Assembly: GCA_016712675.1 (NCBI GenBank)
Contig: JADJQR010000011.1
Location: 62,001 to 126,000, forward strand
Direction of reading: 5' to 3'
DNA from: a bacterium
GTDB taxonomy: Bacteria; Krumholzibacteriota; Krumholzibacteriia; LZORAL124-64-63
Length of the DNA: 64,000 bases
The number at the start of each line of letters is the position of its first letter. Positions within the stretch are counted from its first letter, which is position 1. Positions 16,599-24,910 of the stretch are shown piece by piece. Under the pieces are notes generated by a model. The model saw only the letters and a list, made by a program, of their open reading frames with translations, had not been told where the DNA came from and made no database searches. Made by a program: the position numbers and the translations under genes.

Positions 16599-17165
16599 AT
16601 GGCCAGCGTCAACAAAGTCATCCTGATCGGCAATCTGGGCAAAGACCCGGAGGTGCGCTACATGCCCAGCGGCCGCGCCGTCGCCAACGTCACTCTCGCC
16701 ACCAGCGAAAGCTGGACCGACAAGACCACCGGCGAGCGACAGGAGCGCACCGAGTGGCACCACGCGGTGTTTTACAGCCCCCTGGCGGAGATCGCCGGCC
16801 AGTACTTGCGCAAAGGCTCGCAGGTGTTCGTGGAAGGCCGCCTGCAAACCCGCAAGTGGCAGGACAAGAACGGCCAGGACCGCTACACCACCGAGATCGT
16901 CGCCAGCGACATGAAAATGCTGGGCGGGCGCGCCGCCACCGGCGCCGCCGCGCCGTTTTCGTCGGAAGGCGACGCGGGTCCCGCGCCCCCCTCGGCCCCG
17001 CAACCGCACCCTCCGCCCGCCGCGCCCCGCGCGCCGGCCCGGTCCCGCCGGGCATCGCCCCCCGCCCCGGCCCCGGCGGTCGCGGCCGCGCCGGACGGCG
17101 GCCGCTGGGACGAAGACGACATCCCCTTCGTGCGCCCGACCGCCCTGGACGGCTTGCCCTGGTGA
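16599..17165 (+). CDS. ssb: Single-stranded DNA-binding protein
   Basis: A 188-residue SSB. The OB fold covers residues 1-110 ([20 protein letters not shown], then [20 protein letters not shown] and [19 protein letters not shown]). A Pro/Ala-rich linker follows. The acidic interaction tip EDDIPF is present but is not terminal: 13 more residues ([11 protein letters not shown] region) follow it. The TTGCCC and TATCCT boxes at 16505-16531 are a slightly shorter variant of the shared promoter. It is typical of SSBs carried by conjugative elements that protect transferred single strands. Confidence 0.95.
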   Translation: MASVNKVILIGNLGKDPEVRYMPSGRAVANVTLATSESWTDKTTGERQERTEWHHAVFYSPLAEIAGQYLRKGSQVFVEGRLQTRKWQDKNGQDRYTTEIVASDMKMLGGRAATGAAAPFSSEGDAGPAPPSAPQPHPPPAAPRAPARSRRASPPAPAPAVAAAPDGGRWDEDDIPFVRPTALDGLPW

Positions 17166-17294
17166 CAGCCCCGGCGCTTTGCCGGCCGCCGCTTGCCCGC
17201 CGACGCAAAACGCTGGCGGGCGAGGCCGATCCGGTTAAGATGGGCCTTCCCGCGCCAATCGGCCGAACTCGAACGTCACCGACGGAGACCCCCG

Positions 17295-17549
17295 ATGACC
17301 CCGCTCACCCTCCAGCTCCCCGAAGCCGTTTTCGCCGCGCTGCGCCAAACCCCCGACGAATTTCTCCGGGAGATGCGGGTGGCGGCGGCGGTGAAATGGT
17401 ACGAGCTCGGCCAGATCTCCCAAGGCCGCGCCGCCGAAATCGCCGGGTTGAGCCGGGCGGCGTTCATCGACGCGCTCGGCCGCTATCGGGTCAGCCCGTT
17501 CCAGTGTTCGGCGCACGACTTGGCCGAGGAGCTGCGGGATGCGGATTGA
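17295..17549 (+). CDS. UPF0175-family antitoxin
   Basis: An 84-residue protein with the UPF0175 core (EMRVAAAVKWYELGQISQGR, then AAEIAGLSRAAFIDALGRY). It forms the antitoxin half of a pair with the DUF3368 toxin, whose start overlaps its 3' end by 11 bp. ATG 17295 follows a GGAG-containing leader. Paralogous modules lie at 51.2 kb and 62.3 kb. Confidence 0.88.
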   Translation: MTPLTLQLPEAVFAALRQTPDEFLREMRVAAAVKWYELGQISQGRAAEIAGLSRAAFIDALGRYRVSPFQCSAHDLAEELRDAD

Positions 17550-18024
17550 GCGGGTCGCGGTCAACGCCTCCCCGCTGATCACGCTTTTCAAGAGCGGGCA
17601 AAGCGATCTCCTGCCCCGGCTGTTCGAGGCCGTCGTGGTGCCCGAAGCCGTCTGGCAGGAGGTCGCGGCGGCGGGCTCGGACGACGTGGCGAGCCTCGGC
17701 CTGACCCGCTGCGGCTGGCCGATCCGGGCGCACGTTTCGCCGTCGCCGCGCGTGGAGATCTGGAATCTCGGCGCGGGCGAAACGGCGGTGTTGAGCCGCG
17801 CGCTCGCGCATCCGCCGGAGCGGGCGCTCGTCGATGACGCCGCCGCGCGACGCTGCGCCAAGACCTTGGGCATCCCCGTCCTGGGAACCGGGGGCCTGCT
17901 GGTGCTGGCCAAACGGCGCGGCTTGATCGCGTCCGCGACCGCCGGGTTGGAGCGCTTGCGCGCGGCGGGGCTTTGGCTGTCGGACGACCTGTTCGCGCTG
18001 CTGCGCGCGCAGGCCGGCGAATGA
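17539..18024 (+). CDS. DUF3368 PIN-like toxin
   Basis: A 161-residue DUF3368 protein, a PIN-related predicted ribonuclease. NASPLITLFKSGQSDLLPRL is the family start, GAGETAVLSRA holds the central acidic residue, and ALVDDAAARRCAK the next. The C-terminus (GTGGLLVLAKRRGLI and LRAAGLWLSDDLF) is complete. It is translationally coupled to UPF0175. Confidence 0.88.
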   Translation: MRIERVAVNASPLITLFKSGQSDLLPRLFEAVVVPEAVWQEVAAAGSDDVASLGLTRCGWPIRAHVSPSPRVEIWNLGAGETAVLSRALAHPPERALVDDAAARRCAKTLGIPVLGTGGLLVLAKRRGLIASATAGLERLRAAGLWLSDDLFALLRAQAGE

Positions 18025-18112
18025 CCCGCGACCGCGGCCATCGAAACCCGCCCGCCGCCACCCGCCCCGGCTGAAGCTCGGCTCCCGAGACCGGCACCCG
18101 CCCGCCGCCCCC

Positions 18113-18140
18113 TTGCCCGCCCGGCCTTCCGTGCGACCTT
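18113..18140 (+). promoter_or_regulatory. Shared promoter module, copy at 18.1 kb
   Basis: TTGCCC (18113-18118), 16 bp, GACCTT (18135-18140), then GGAACCATCA. ATG 18168 is 33 bp after the -10. Confidence 0.62.
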
Positions 18141-18167
18141 GGAACCATCACGCCCGAGGATCGCACC

Positions 18168-18479
18168 ATGGCCCAAACTGCCCCCGCCGCCCCCGCCGCC
18201 CAACCCCCGGTCGGCGTCCCCTGCGAGCTGGCCGCCGGCCGGCTGGAAGACGCCATCACCCTGCTGCGGGTGATCGAGCAACTGCCGGCGCTGTCCGCCA
18301 CCGAGGGCCTGACCCCCGACTGCGCTTTGCGGGTGCTGGCGGTGATCCACGGCAACCACCTCCACCTCGCCGCGCACGCCCGCGCCCTGCTGGTCGCTTG
18401 CCCCGAGCGGGCGCGCCCGAGCCCGCCGGCGCGCGAGACGGATGCCACCCACCGCCCGAACCGGAGAGTTGATTTATGA
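18168..18479 (+). CDS. Small uncharacterised protein upstream of 18.5-kb gene
   Basis: A 103-residue protein, mostly helical (LEDAITLLRVIEQLPALSAT, then RVLAVIHGNHLHLAAHARAL) with low-complexity ends. It is the first gene after a copy of the shared promoter and its stop overlaps the next start (ATGA), so the two are coupled. The family was not recognised. Confidence 0.65.
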   Translation: MAQTAPAAPAAQPPVGVPCELAAGRLEDAITLLRVIEQLPALSATEGLTPDCALRVLAVIHGNHLHLAAHARALLVACPERARPSPPARETDATHRPNRRVDL

Positions 18480-19375
18480 CCGCCACCGCCACCGCCCCCT
18501 CGCCCGCCACGGCGCTCGCCGCCCTCAACCCCCGCCTGGCCGCCATGGGCCTGCCGGCGCTGTCGGAAGCCGCGCTGGCGGCCCGGCCGGACCTCTCCCC
18601 CGAACGCCTTCGGCACGCGCTGGACAAAGCGGAAACGGGCGACGGCGGCGCGCGCGCGTACCTGGCCCGACAGGTGGGCGGCGCCGCGCCCGACGCGGCG
18701 ACCGCCCCGGCCGCGCGCCGGCCAACGGAACCCTCCCCGGCGCCGCCGCCATCCGGCCGCCCCGCGCCGTCGCCGGTCCCGCACGCCCCGGCCCGACCCC
18801 CGGCGCAACCGACCGGCGCCGCCGCCACCGGACCGGCCCGACCCCCGGCGCAACCGGCGGCCGCCCCCGCGCCGCCGGCCCCGGCGAGCCGCCCGCCGGA
18901 TCGGGTGCAGTGCCGCATCTACGGCGGCAAGGCGGCGCTGTGCGCCGAAAGCGACCTCACCCGCCAAAACGAGCCGACCCTGCGCCTGGAAGCCGCCCCG
19001 GCCACCGGCCCGCAAACCTACGACTGGAAGCGCAAGCGCAGCCTGCAACTGACCCGCGAGGAGCTGCCGGTCGTCGCCGCCGTCGCGCTGGGCCTGCTCC
19101 CGCGCTGCGCGTTCAAAAACCACGGCCCCGACAACGACAAGGGCTTCGAGGTCGAGCACCAGGGCACCCACCTGTTCGTGCGGCTGTTCCAGAAAGACGC
19201 CGGCGTTTTGGCGCTGCCGGTCGGCCCCGCCGACAGCTATCACCTCGCGGCGCTGTGCCTGCGCCAGCTGCGCCGGGGCGCGCCGTGGCTCACGGACCTC
19301 GGCGCGCTGGCGCTGCTCAAGGCCACGGTGCGGCCGATGCTGGCGGCGGCCCAGAAAGGGGGAGCGCCGGGCTGA
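18476..19375 (+). CDS. Likely nucleic-acid-binding accessory protein
   Basis: A 299-residue protein. Residues 1-65 are helical, 66-140 are a Pro/Ala-rich linker and about 143-299 form one conserved domain (CRIYGGKAALCAESD, TYDWKRKRSLQLTREELPVV, FKNHGPDNDKGFEVEHQG). I recall similar C-terminal domains in uncharacterised proteins of plasmids and integrative elements; the strand/helix rhythm is reminiscent of PC4/Whirly-type single-strand binders, but that is a guess. It is coupled to the preceding gene and convergent with traX. Confidence 0.65.
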   Translation: MTATATAPSPATALAALNPRLAAMGLPALSEAALAARPDLSPERLRHALDKAETGDGGARAYLARQVGGAAPDAATAPAARRPTEPSPAPPPSGRPAPSPVPHAPARPPAQPTGAAATGPARPPAQPAAAPAPPAPASRPPDRVQCRIYGGKAALCAESDLTRQNEPTLRLEAAPATGPQTYDWKRKRSLQLTREELPVVAAVALGLLPRCAFKNHGPDNDKGFEVEHQGTHLFVRLFQKDAGVLALPVGPADSYHLAALCLRQLRRGAPWLTDLGALALLKATVRPMLAAAQKGGAPG

Positions 19376-19392
19376 GCGCGGTCGCTCAGCCC
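19369..19392. terminator. Bidirectional hairpin containing both stop codons
   Basis: A perfect 9-bp stem GGGCTGAGC/GCTCAGCCC with a 6-nt loop sits between convergent genes. It contains the TGA of the plus-strand gene and the TGA of traX. It has no T-tract, so any termination would be partial or Rho-assisted. Confidence 0.55.
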
Positions 19393-20108
19393 GCGAGCCC
19401 GCTTTCGCGCAGCAGCCACAGCGCGGCGAGATGGGCGGGATAGTAGGCGTAGAAGGCCCAGCGCAGCCGGGGCAGCGCCAGATCGAACCGGGCGGCCAGC
19501 CCCGCCAGCGGCAGCGCCGCCAGCGCCCACGGGTTGCCGTTTAGCCAGCAAAGCCCCGCGAGCGCCGCGCCGAGCAGCGCCAGCGCGCGCCGGGACGGCC
19601 GGCCGCAGTAGCTCCAGGCCGCCACGCCGAGCAGCGCCCCGACCCAGAAATACTCGACGAGCGCGCCGCCGGCCGCGAACAGCGGGCCGGCCGCCAGCGC
19701 GCGCGGCCCGCCGCCCGCCAGCAGGCCGGTCACCCCGGCGATCAGGGCGAGCAGGAACATCGCGTCAAGCGGCCACGCCCCCTGAAACGGGCCGCCCAGC
19801 GCGACGAAAAAGGGCGTGGCGAGCAGGCCGGCGGCGGCCATCCGCGCCGCCGCCCGGCCGTGCGCGCCCCGCGCCAGCGCCCCCGGCCGGGCCAGGTTGT
19901 AGGCGAGCACCAGCACGAACAGCGGCAGGGCCAGCCGGCCGGCGGCGAACAGCGCCGGAAATCGGTACCCCCACCAAAAGGCGTTGAGGTGATCGGCGGT
20001 CATGGCGGCGAGCGCCAGCCATTTCAGGGCCTCGACGCTCCCGTCCGACAGCGCCGGCGTCGGGAGCGCCCGGGGCGCGGGGCGATTCGGGGCGAGCGCG
20101 CTGTCCAC
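19386..20108 (-). CDS. traX: TraX-family membrane protein
   Basis: A 240-residue polytopic membrane protein of the TraX family (F-pilin N-acetylation factor in IncF plasmids). LKWLALAAMTADHLNAFWW is the family hallmark, and about seven hydrophobic segments follow up to YYPAHLAALWLLRESG. GTG 20108 starts 9 bp after the TraU-like stop, so they share a transcript. TraX may modify pilin of the conjugative pilus encoded elsewhere on the element. Confidence 0.88.
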   Translation of the reverse strand: MDSALAPNRPAPRALPTPALSDGSVEALKWLALAAMTADHLNAFWWGYRFPALFAAGRLALPLFVLVLAYNLARPGALARGAHGRAAARMAAAGLLATPFFVALGGPFQGAWPLDAMFLLALIAGVTGLLAGGGPRALAAGPLFAAGGALVEYFWVGALLGVAAWSYCGRPSRRALALLGAALAGLCWLNGNPWALAALPLAGLAARFDLALPRLRWAFYAYYPAHLAALWLLRESGLAG

Positions 20109-20117
20109 GATCGCGCC

Positions 20118-21470
20118 TCACGAGGTGCTGGTGAAGCAGTAGCGCAGCGGGATGAACCCGACGAAAAACCCGATCTCGCTCAGGGGGCACTGGAAGTAGG
20201 GCCAGATGTTGTGGCCGTAGCCGCCTTCCGGGTCGACGGGGGTGGGCAGGTCGGCGATGTTCGCGGCGCAATACGCGGTCGCCTGGGGGGAGAGGTTTTG
20301 CCAGTCGCCGCTGGCGTAGGCGGTGGTCAGCTTGGGGCGGAGCTTGACCTTCTCGTCCGCCAGCAAATTCGCGCCGCGCGCCGCGACCGCCGGGGCCACC
20401 CGGCCGGGGTGGTCGTTGTTGACGAAGCCGTGGCGGGGATAGATGTGCGCCCAGGTTTCCGCCCCGGTCCCGATCCGGTCCCCGGAGAAAGGGTTGAGCA
20501 TGGTGAGCAGGTGCTCGATGTCGGTGATCGGCGCGCCCGAGCGCCAGAACAGCGCATCGACCCCGGAGAGGTAATAGGGGAAAAAATAGTACACGTCGTT
20601 GGGGCAAAGCAGCCGGTCGATCTTGACCCCGCCCCCGGCGCCCGCGTTGTCGGCGAGCTTGTTGCCGAGCTCGCGCATGACTTTGGACATGTTTTTGAAA
20701 TCGACGCCGCTGCCTTTCACCGCGCCGATGATGGTGTCGATCCAGTCTTCGATCCGCAGCACCTGGCCGATCACGCCGCTCGGGAAGGCCGGCGCGACCG
20801 AGCATTTGTCCGGCCCCATGAAACAGCCCACCGACCAGCTCGACCACAGGTCGATGAAGCCCGTCGCGTCGGAAGCGCTTTGGCCGAAGTTGCCCCCCAG
20901 GTGGCCGGTGTCGCGCGTGCCGCGCGTGCCGCCGGTTTCGCCGTCGGTGTAGGTGTCGGCGGTCATGTCGCCGTTTTTGTCCACCAGCGCCGGCAGGATG
21001 GCCACCGGGTGGCCCATGTACTCGGCTTCCTTGAAATTGGTCGACTGGTGCTCGCCGTATTGCTGCTTGCGGCTGCGCCCGCCGCCGCTTTCGGAAATGG
21101 AGGTGCCGCCCAGCGCCACCGGCACCCGGTGCGCCATTTTGTCCAGCAGCTTTTTCTGGATTTCGCCGACCAGCCCGGCCCACTCCCGGTAAGCTTCCTC
21201 GGGGAAGCGGTCGGAGGTCATGGCGTGCAGGGCGACCATGTGGTGCTCGACCCGGGGCACCAGGTAGACCTCGACGGTGAACCCGGTGTAGCGGATGCGG
21301 ATCTCGAAGCCCAGCAGGCAATACTTGATGCACCGGGGCAACGCTTTCACGGTCTTGACGATCAGGTCGCGGGTGTCGTAGGTGACGCCCGGATCGACCG
21401 GGGTTTGAGCGGGCGCGGCGGGCGCGGCGAGCGCGAGCGCGAAAAAGAGGGTGCGCGAAAAAGAGGTCAT
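20118..21470 (-). CDS. traU: TraU-like conjugative transfer protein
   Basis: A 450-residue exported protein with signal peptide (TLFFALALAAPAAPAQ). Conserved cysteines and segments typical of TraU-type conjugation proteins are visible: CIKYCLLGFEIRIRYTGFTV, the DLWSSWSVGCFMGPDKCS region, a VYYFFPYYLSGVDALFWRSG segment, and a C-terminal WPYFQCPLSEIGFFVGFIPL. It matches the TIGR03756-type integrating-element TraU homologues best, by memory. The protein would act in the periplasm in pilus assembly or mating-pair stabilisation. It heads the TraU-TraX operon. Confidence 0.8.
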   Translation of the reverse strand: MTSFSRTLFFALALAAPAAPAQTPVDPGVTYDTRDLIVKTVKALPRCIKYCLLGFEIRIRYTGFTVEVYLVPRVEHHMVALHAMTSDRFPEEAYREWAGLVGEIQKKLLDKMAHRVPVALGGTSISESGGGRSRKQQYGEHQSTNFKEAEYMGHPVAILPALVDKNGDMTADTYTDGETGGTRGTRDTGHLGGNFGQSASDATGFIDLWSSWSVGCFMGPDKCSVAPAFPSGVIGQVLRIEDWIDTIIGAVKGSGVDFKNMSKVMRELGNKLADNAGAGGGVKIDRLLCPNDVYYFFPYYLSGVDALFWRSGAPITDIEHLLTMLNPFSGDRIGTGAETWAHIYPRHGFVNNDHPGRVAPAVAARGANLLADEKVKLRPKLTTAYASGDWQNLSPQATAYCAANIADLPTPVDPEGGYGHNIWPYFQCPLSEIGFFVGFIPLRYCFTSTS

Positions 21471-21658
21471 GGTGCGTCTCTCACAACGGGGCGGGCGCGG
21501 CCCGCGGGCGCCTCGGGGCGGCGCGGTCAGGTCGCGCGCCCCCAGGCGGTCAAAGGGAGGGAAAGCGGGTCCCCCGGCCCAGCCCTCGCGGGCGCGCCGG
21601 ATCGCCTGACCCGACCCGGCGGCCCCGCGCGGCGAACCTGCCGCCGCGCGGGACACCT

Positions 21659-22081
21659 TCACTCTCTCACGCCGGCGCGATGGGGCCAGCGCCGGCGATG
21701 CCGGCGCGCGCCCGGAAGCGCCACCGCCGCCCAGACGGCCTCGACGCGCGCGCGCGGGACGTTCAGCAGCGCCGACAGCGCCGCCGCGTCCGCCGGCCAA
21801 CCGCCGAGGAGCGCGGCGGCGGTGGCGCCGGCGCGGGCCAGCGCCGCCTCCGCGTCCCGGCACCGCTCGGCCCAGGCCGCGAGAAGGCGGCGCGCCGCCG
21901 GCTCCCGGAACCGGCCGACCCCGAGGCGCAGCCGCCGCCGCACGCCCCGGTGCCCCGCGCGGGCGTCGTCGAGACAGCGGACCCACTCCCGGCACACCCA
22001 CCGGCACACCAGCAGGAGGTCGTCCGGCGTCCGCGAAGGCGCGTCGCGCTCCAGCCAACCGATCAATCGTTCGAGCTTCAT
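21659..22081 (-). CDS. Uncharacterised helical protein
   Basis: A 140-residue, Arg- and Ala-rich helical protein (MKLERLIGWLERDAPSRTPD start). ATG 22081 is preceded by GGAGGA, directly after the U-tract of a hairpin leader. The C-terminus is strongly basic. It is about 190 bp downstream of the TraU start region in the same orientation. No family was recognised. Confidence 0.6.
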   Translation of the reverse strand: MKLERLIGWLERDAPSRTPDDLLLVCRWVCREWVRCLDDARAGHRGVRRRLRLGVGRFREPAARRLLAAWAERCRDAEAALARAGATAAALLGGWPADAAALSALLNVPRARVEAVWAAVALPGARRHRRRWPHRAGVRE

Positions 22082-22091
22082 GCCATCCTCC

Positions 22092-22161
22092 AAAAAGGGG
22101 GCGGCCAACGTCCCCGAGCGGGGGCGCGGCCAACGTCCCCGAGCGGGGGCGCGGCCGCCCC
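22092..22161 (-). promoter_or_regulatory. Hairpin/U-tract leader 1 with tandem repeat
   Basis: Read on the minus strand, the stem GGGGCGGCC/GGCCGCCCC closes over two tandem 25-bp units containing GGGGACGTTGG, is followed by TTTTT, and then directly by the Shine-Dalgarno of the 22081 gene. It looks like an intrinsic terminator placed in a 5' leader. Confidence 0.6.
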
Positions 22162-22170
22162 GGTCGGGGG

Positions 22171-22959
22171 TTACGGCTGCCGGCGCTGGATCAGCGCCTT
22201 GAGCGCCGCCCGGGCCTCCTCGACGGTCGTCGCGGGCGGCGGCTCGATCCCGAGCTGCCGGGCGTGGGCGGCGATCTGCTGGCGCAGCAGCGCGAGCGCC
22301 CGGTCGCCGGTCGCCGCGGGGGGAGCCGCCCGCGCGCGCGCGGCCAGAAGGTCCGAGGGCGCGGCCGAAGCCGCGCTTTCGCCGTCGGCCGTCTCCGGCT
22401 CCGGTGGCTCGACCGGCTCCACGCTGTCCGGGCACGGCGCGGCCGTCTCCGGCTCCACCGGCTCCACCGGCTCCACCGGCTCCACCGGAACCGGGCCGTC
22501 CGGCGGCGCTTCGCGCAGATCGCCGTCCGCCCAGTCGCGCCGCTCGTCGTCTTCCAAGAGCTCGCCGCCGATGCCCACCGCCGCCAGCAGCCGCTGGCGG
22601 GCGGCGGTTTCCAGCGCCTCCAGATCCTTGTGGGCGCGCACCTCCTTGGCCGCCGTGGCGGTGGCCAACACCCGGCCGTTCGCGTCCTCCAGCGCGGCGC
22701 GGCAGACCATCAGGCCGGCGGCCTGGGCCAAAGGGGGCAACCCCAGGTCCTCCGCCTTGCGGCCCTCGCGCGCGGCGACCTCGCAGAGGCGCAGCAGGCC
22801 GGGGCGAAAGCTCAGCAGGTCCGCGATTTCGGTGCGGACCGCGAAGCCCCGCTCCGGCCCGAAACGGGCCAGAAACTCCGGCAGCCGCGCCGCCAGGGGC
22901 CGGTAGATCACCAGGTCCCCGTCCGTCGTGTACAACTCCACCGTTTGTGGTTTGCTCAT
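22171..22959 (-). CDS. Putative Rad52/Erf-like single-strand annealing protein
   Basis: A 262-residue protein. Residues 1-135 contain GLMVCRAALEDANGRVLATA followed by KDLEALETAARQRLLAAVGI, resembling the signature of Erf/Rad52-type annealing proteins (a strand with 'G' then 'E-x-A-x-T-x-A-x-x-R-x-L-x-x-x-G'). The acidic C-terminal linker includes a run of Val-Glu-Pro repeats and ends in a short helical tail. ATG 22959 follows GAGGAG. A nuclease of the Cas4/RecB type in the same block (29.4 kb) would be the natural exonuclease partner. Assignment is by pattern only. Confidence 0.55.
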   Translation of the reverse strand: MSKPQTVELYTTDGDLVIYRPLAARLPEFLARFGPERGFAVRTEIADLLSFRPGLLRLCEVAAREGRKAEDLGLPPLAQAAGLMVCRAALEDANGRVLATATAAKEVRAHKDLEALETAARQRLLAAVGIGGELLEDDERRDWADGDLREAPPDGPVPVEPVEPVEPVEPETAAPCPDSVEPVEPPEPETADGESAASAAPSDLLAARARAAPPAATGDRALALLRQQIAAHARQLGIEPPPATTVEEARAALKALIQRRQP

Positions 22960-22978
22960 GCTTCGCTCCTCGTCAAAG

Positions 22979-23021
22979 CCGGGGCGCGCCGCCCCCGACG
23001 GGGCGATCGCGCGCGCCCCGG
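22979..23021 (-). promoter_or_regulatory. Hairpin leader 2
   Basis: A perfect 10-bp stem CCGGGGCGCG/CGCGCCCCGG lies directly upstream of the Shine-Dalgarno of the 22959 gene. Only a short pyrimidine stretch follows, so it is weaker than leaders 1, 9 and 10. Confidence 0.45.
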
Positions 23022-23073
23022 GCGGGCAGTGAAAAAAAAGCCGCGAAAAAAGGCCGGCGCCGGGGGAAGCCCC

Positions 23074-24840
23074 CTACGCCGCCCGCGTCAACCGGCGCTC
23101 CAGCAGGCCGAACAGCGCCGGCGCCAGCTCCTCGATGGCCCCGATCGCCGCCGCGTCCCGCGCGCCGAACACCTCGCGCACCGCGTCCAGGCTCTGGCCG
23201 ATGCCGAGCCCCATCACCTCGATGCCGCCGGCGCGGCAGCGGGCGAGGAGGTCGCGGGCGGCCTCGACGCTGCACGGCCGGCCGTCGGTGGCGACCACCA
23301 GCAACCGCCGGGGCTCCGGCCGGCGCAGCAGCTCGTAGGCCGCCCGCCACAGGGCGTCGGCCAGGGGCGTGCCCCCGTGAGCCGACAGCGCGAAGCGGCC
23401 GGCCACCCGCGCCGCCCGCGCGGCGAACGGCTTGAGGGGAACGATCTCGCCGTCGCGCCCGCCCGGAAACGCCGCCGCCCAACACGCCACGTCCGGCACC
23501 GTCTCCAGCGCCAGCGCGGTGGCGAGCACCGCGCGCGCCGCCAGGCCGATCACGGGCGACATCGACCCGCTGCGATCCAGCAGCAGGCCCACGGCCGTGC
23601 GCGGCGCGGCGCGGGCCTCGCGCGCGCAAAAGCGCACGGGTTGCCCGGCGCAAGGCCGGTGGAGGCTGCGGGTGTCTGGCCGGCGACCGCGCCGGCCGCA
23701 CCGCCGGTCGTCCTCCGCGCTCGCCTGCACCAGCGCGCCCAGCCGGCGGCGCAGCGCCGCCGTGGCCGCGCGCGCCGCCGCCGCCGCCGCCGCGCTCCCG
23801 CGCTCGGGCGGCGGTTTGCCGTATTCGGCCAATCGAGCCCGCGCCGGCCCGCCGCGCCGCGCCGCGGCGGTCACGCGCGCGCTCGCGCGCTCGCCGACGC
23901 CTTCGAAGCCGCCGGGCGCGTCGGGCTCCGCCAGCATCGCCGCCAGAGCGGCGCGCCGGGCATCGAGACCCTGAGACGCCGCGCCCGCGCCCGCACCGGG
24001 CGAACCGGCACCCCCATCCGAGGATGCCGCGCCCGAATCGGGACCCCCGGTGCCCGAGGGACCACCGGCACCCGCACCGGGCGAACCGGCACCCCCATCC
24101 GAGGATGCCGCGCCCGAATCGGGACCCCCGGTGCCCGAGGGACCACCGGCACCCGCACCGGGCGAACCGGCACCCCCATCCGAGGGCGCCGCGCCCGCAC
24201 CCCCATTCCCGTCCGGGGGCGGGCTCGCTTCCTCCTCCAGCAGGGCGACCATGCGCCCGGCGAGCGCCACCGCCTCGCCGGTCGAGGTGGCGTGGCGCAC
24301 CTCGAACGCCAGCGCCAGCAGTTTCGCCACGGCGCCCGGCGGCAGCGCGGCGTCCAGCCGCGCCTCCAGCGCGTCCGCCGCGGGCGACAGGGCACCCTGG
24401 CCCGACAGGCGCGCCCGCAGCAGGCAATCGACCGCCCGCACCACCTGCGCCGACAGCGGCGCGCCCGGCGGCGGGAGGCACGGTTCTTGGGCTTCGAGGG
24501 CGGCCACCATCGCCGCCAGGTTGTCGCGGCAGCCCGGATAGCGCGCGCAAAGCGCCCGCTCGACCCGGGCGTCTTCCAGGACGTTGGCCAGCTGGCCGGC
24601 CAGGCCGTCGCCTTTCGGGACGCCGAAGTCCGTGAAGCGCACGTGCGCGGCTTCGTGGTCGATGAAGCCGTTGGCGAGCGCCGCCAGCGCCGCGTCTTCC
24701 GCCGGCAGGGCCGGGAGGTGGATCGTGTCGCCGTCGGTCTCGGCCTCGTCGGTTTGGCCGATCACCACCCGCACGCCGAGGCGGTCGCCGACCGCTTTGG
24801 CGATGATCGGCAGCGCGCCGAGCAAGGGGTTCTTCTTCAT
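23074..24840 (-). CDS. CobT-like VWA-domain protein
   Basis: A 588-residue protein resembling CobT-like/VWA partners of MoxR AAA ATPases. The N-terminus has HEAAH at 62-66 (a HExxH motif) within an IDHEAAHVRFTD segment. A middle Gly/Ala/Pro-rich linker has an 81-bp tandem repeat. The C-terminal VWA domain has a MIDAS motif DRSGSMS near 420 and a TPLAD motif. By analogy with CobST and RavA/ViaA, it would be a metal-dependent adaptor for the AAA ATPase at 26.8 kb. ATG 24840 follows GGAGGC. Confidence 0.8.
   Translation of the reverse strand: MKKNPLLGALPIIAKAVGDRLGVRVVIGQTDEAETDGDTIHLPALPAEDAALAALANGFIDHEAAHVRFTDFGVPKGDGLAGQLANVLEDARVERALCARYPGCRDNLAAMVAALEAQEPCLPPPGAPLSAQVVRAVDCLLRARLSGQGALSPAADALEARLDAALPPGAVAKLLALAFEVRHATSTGEAVALAGRMVALLEEEASPPPDGNGGAGAAPSDGGAGSPGAGAGGPSGTGGPDSGAASSDGGAGSPGAGAGGPSGTGGPDSGAASSDGGAGSPGAGAGAASQGLDARRAALAAMLAEPDAPGGFEGVGERASARVTAAARRGGPARARLAEYGKPPPERGSAAAAAAARAATAALRRRLGALVQASAEDDRRCGRRGRRPDTRSLHRPCAGQPVRFCAREARAAPRTAVGLLLDRSGSMSPVIGLAARAVLATALALETVPDVACWAAAFPGGRDGEIVPLKPFAARAARVAGRFALSAHGGTPLADALWRAAYELLRRPEPRRLLVVATDGRPCSVEAARDLLARCRAGGIEVMGLGIGQSLDAVREVFGARDAAAIGAIEELAPALFGLLERRLTRAA
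23990..24185 (-). repeat. 81-bp in-frame tandem repeat in VWA gene
   Basis: About 2.4 nearly identical 81-bp units (starts near 24002, 24083 and 24164) encode a 27-residue Gly/Ser/Ala/Pro-rich linker unit (SDGGAGSPGAGAGGPSGTGG core). The near identity implies recent slippage or unequal exchange. Confidence 0.9.
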
Positions 24841-24910
24841 GGTGCCTCCTCCAAAAGCGAAGGGACGGCGCCGCCCTTGCCGGGGCGACGCGCGCCCCGA
24901 AGGGGATGGG

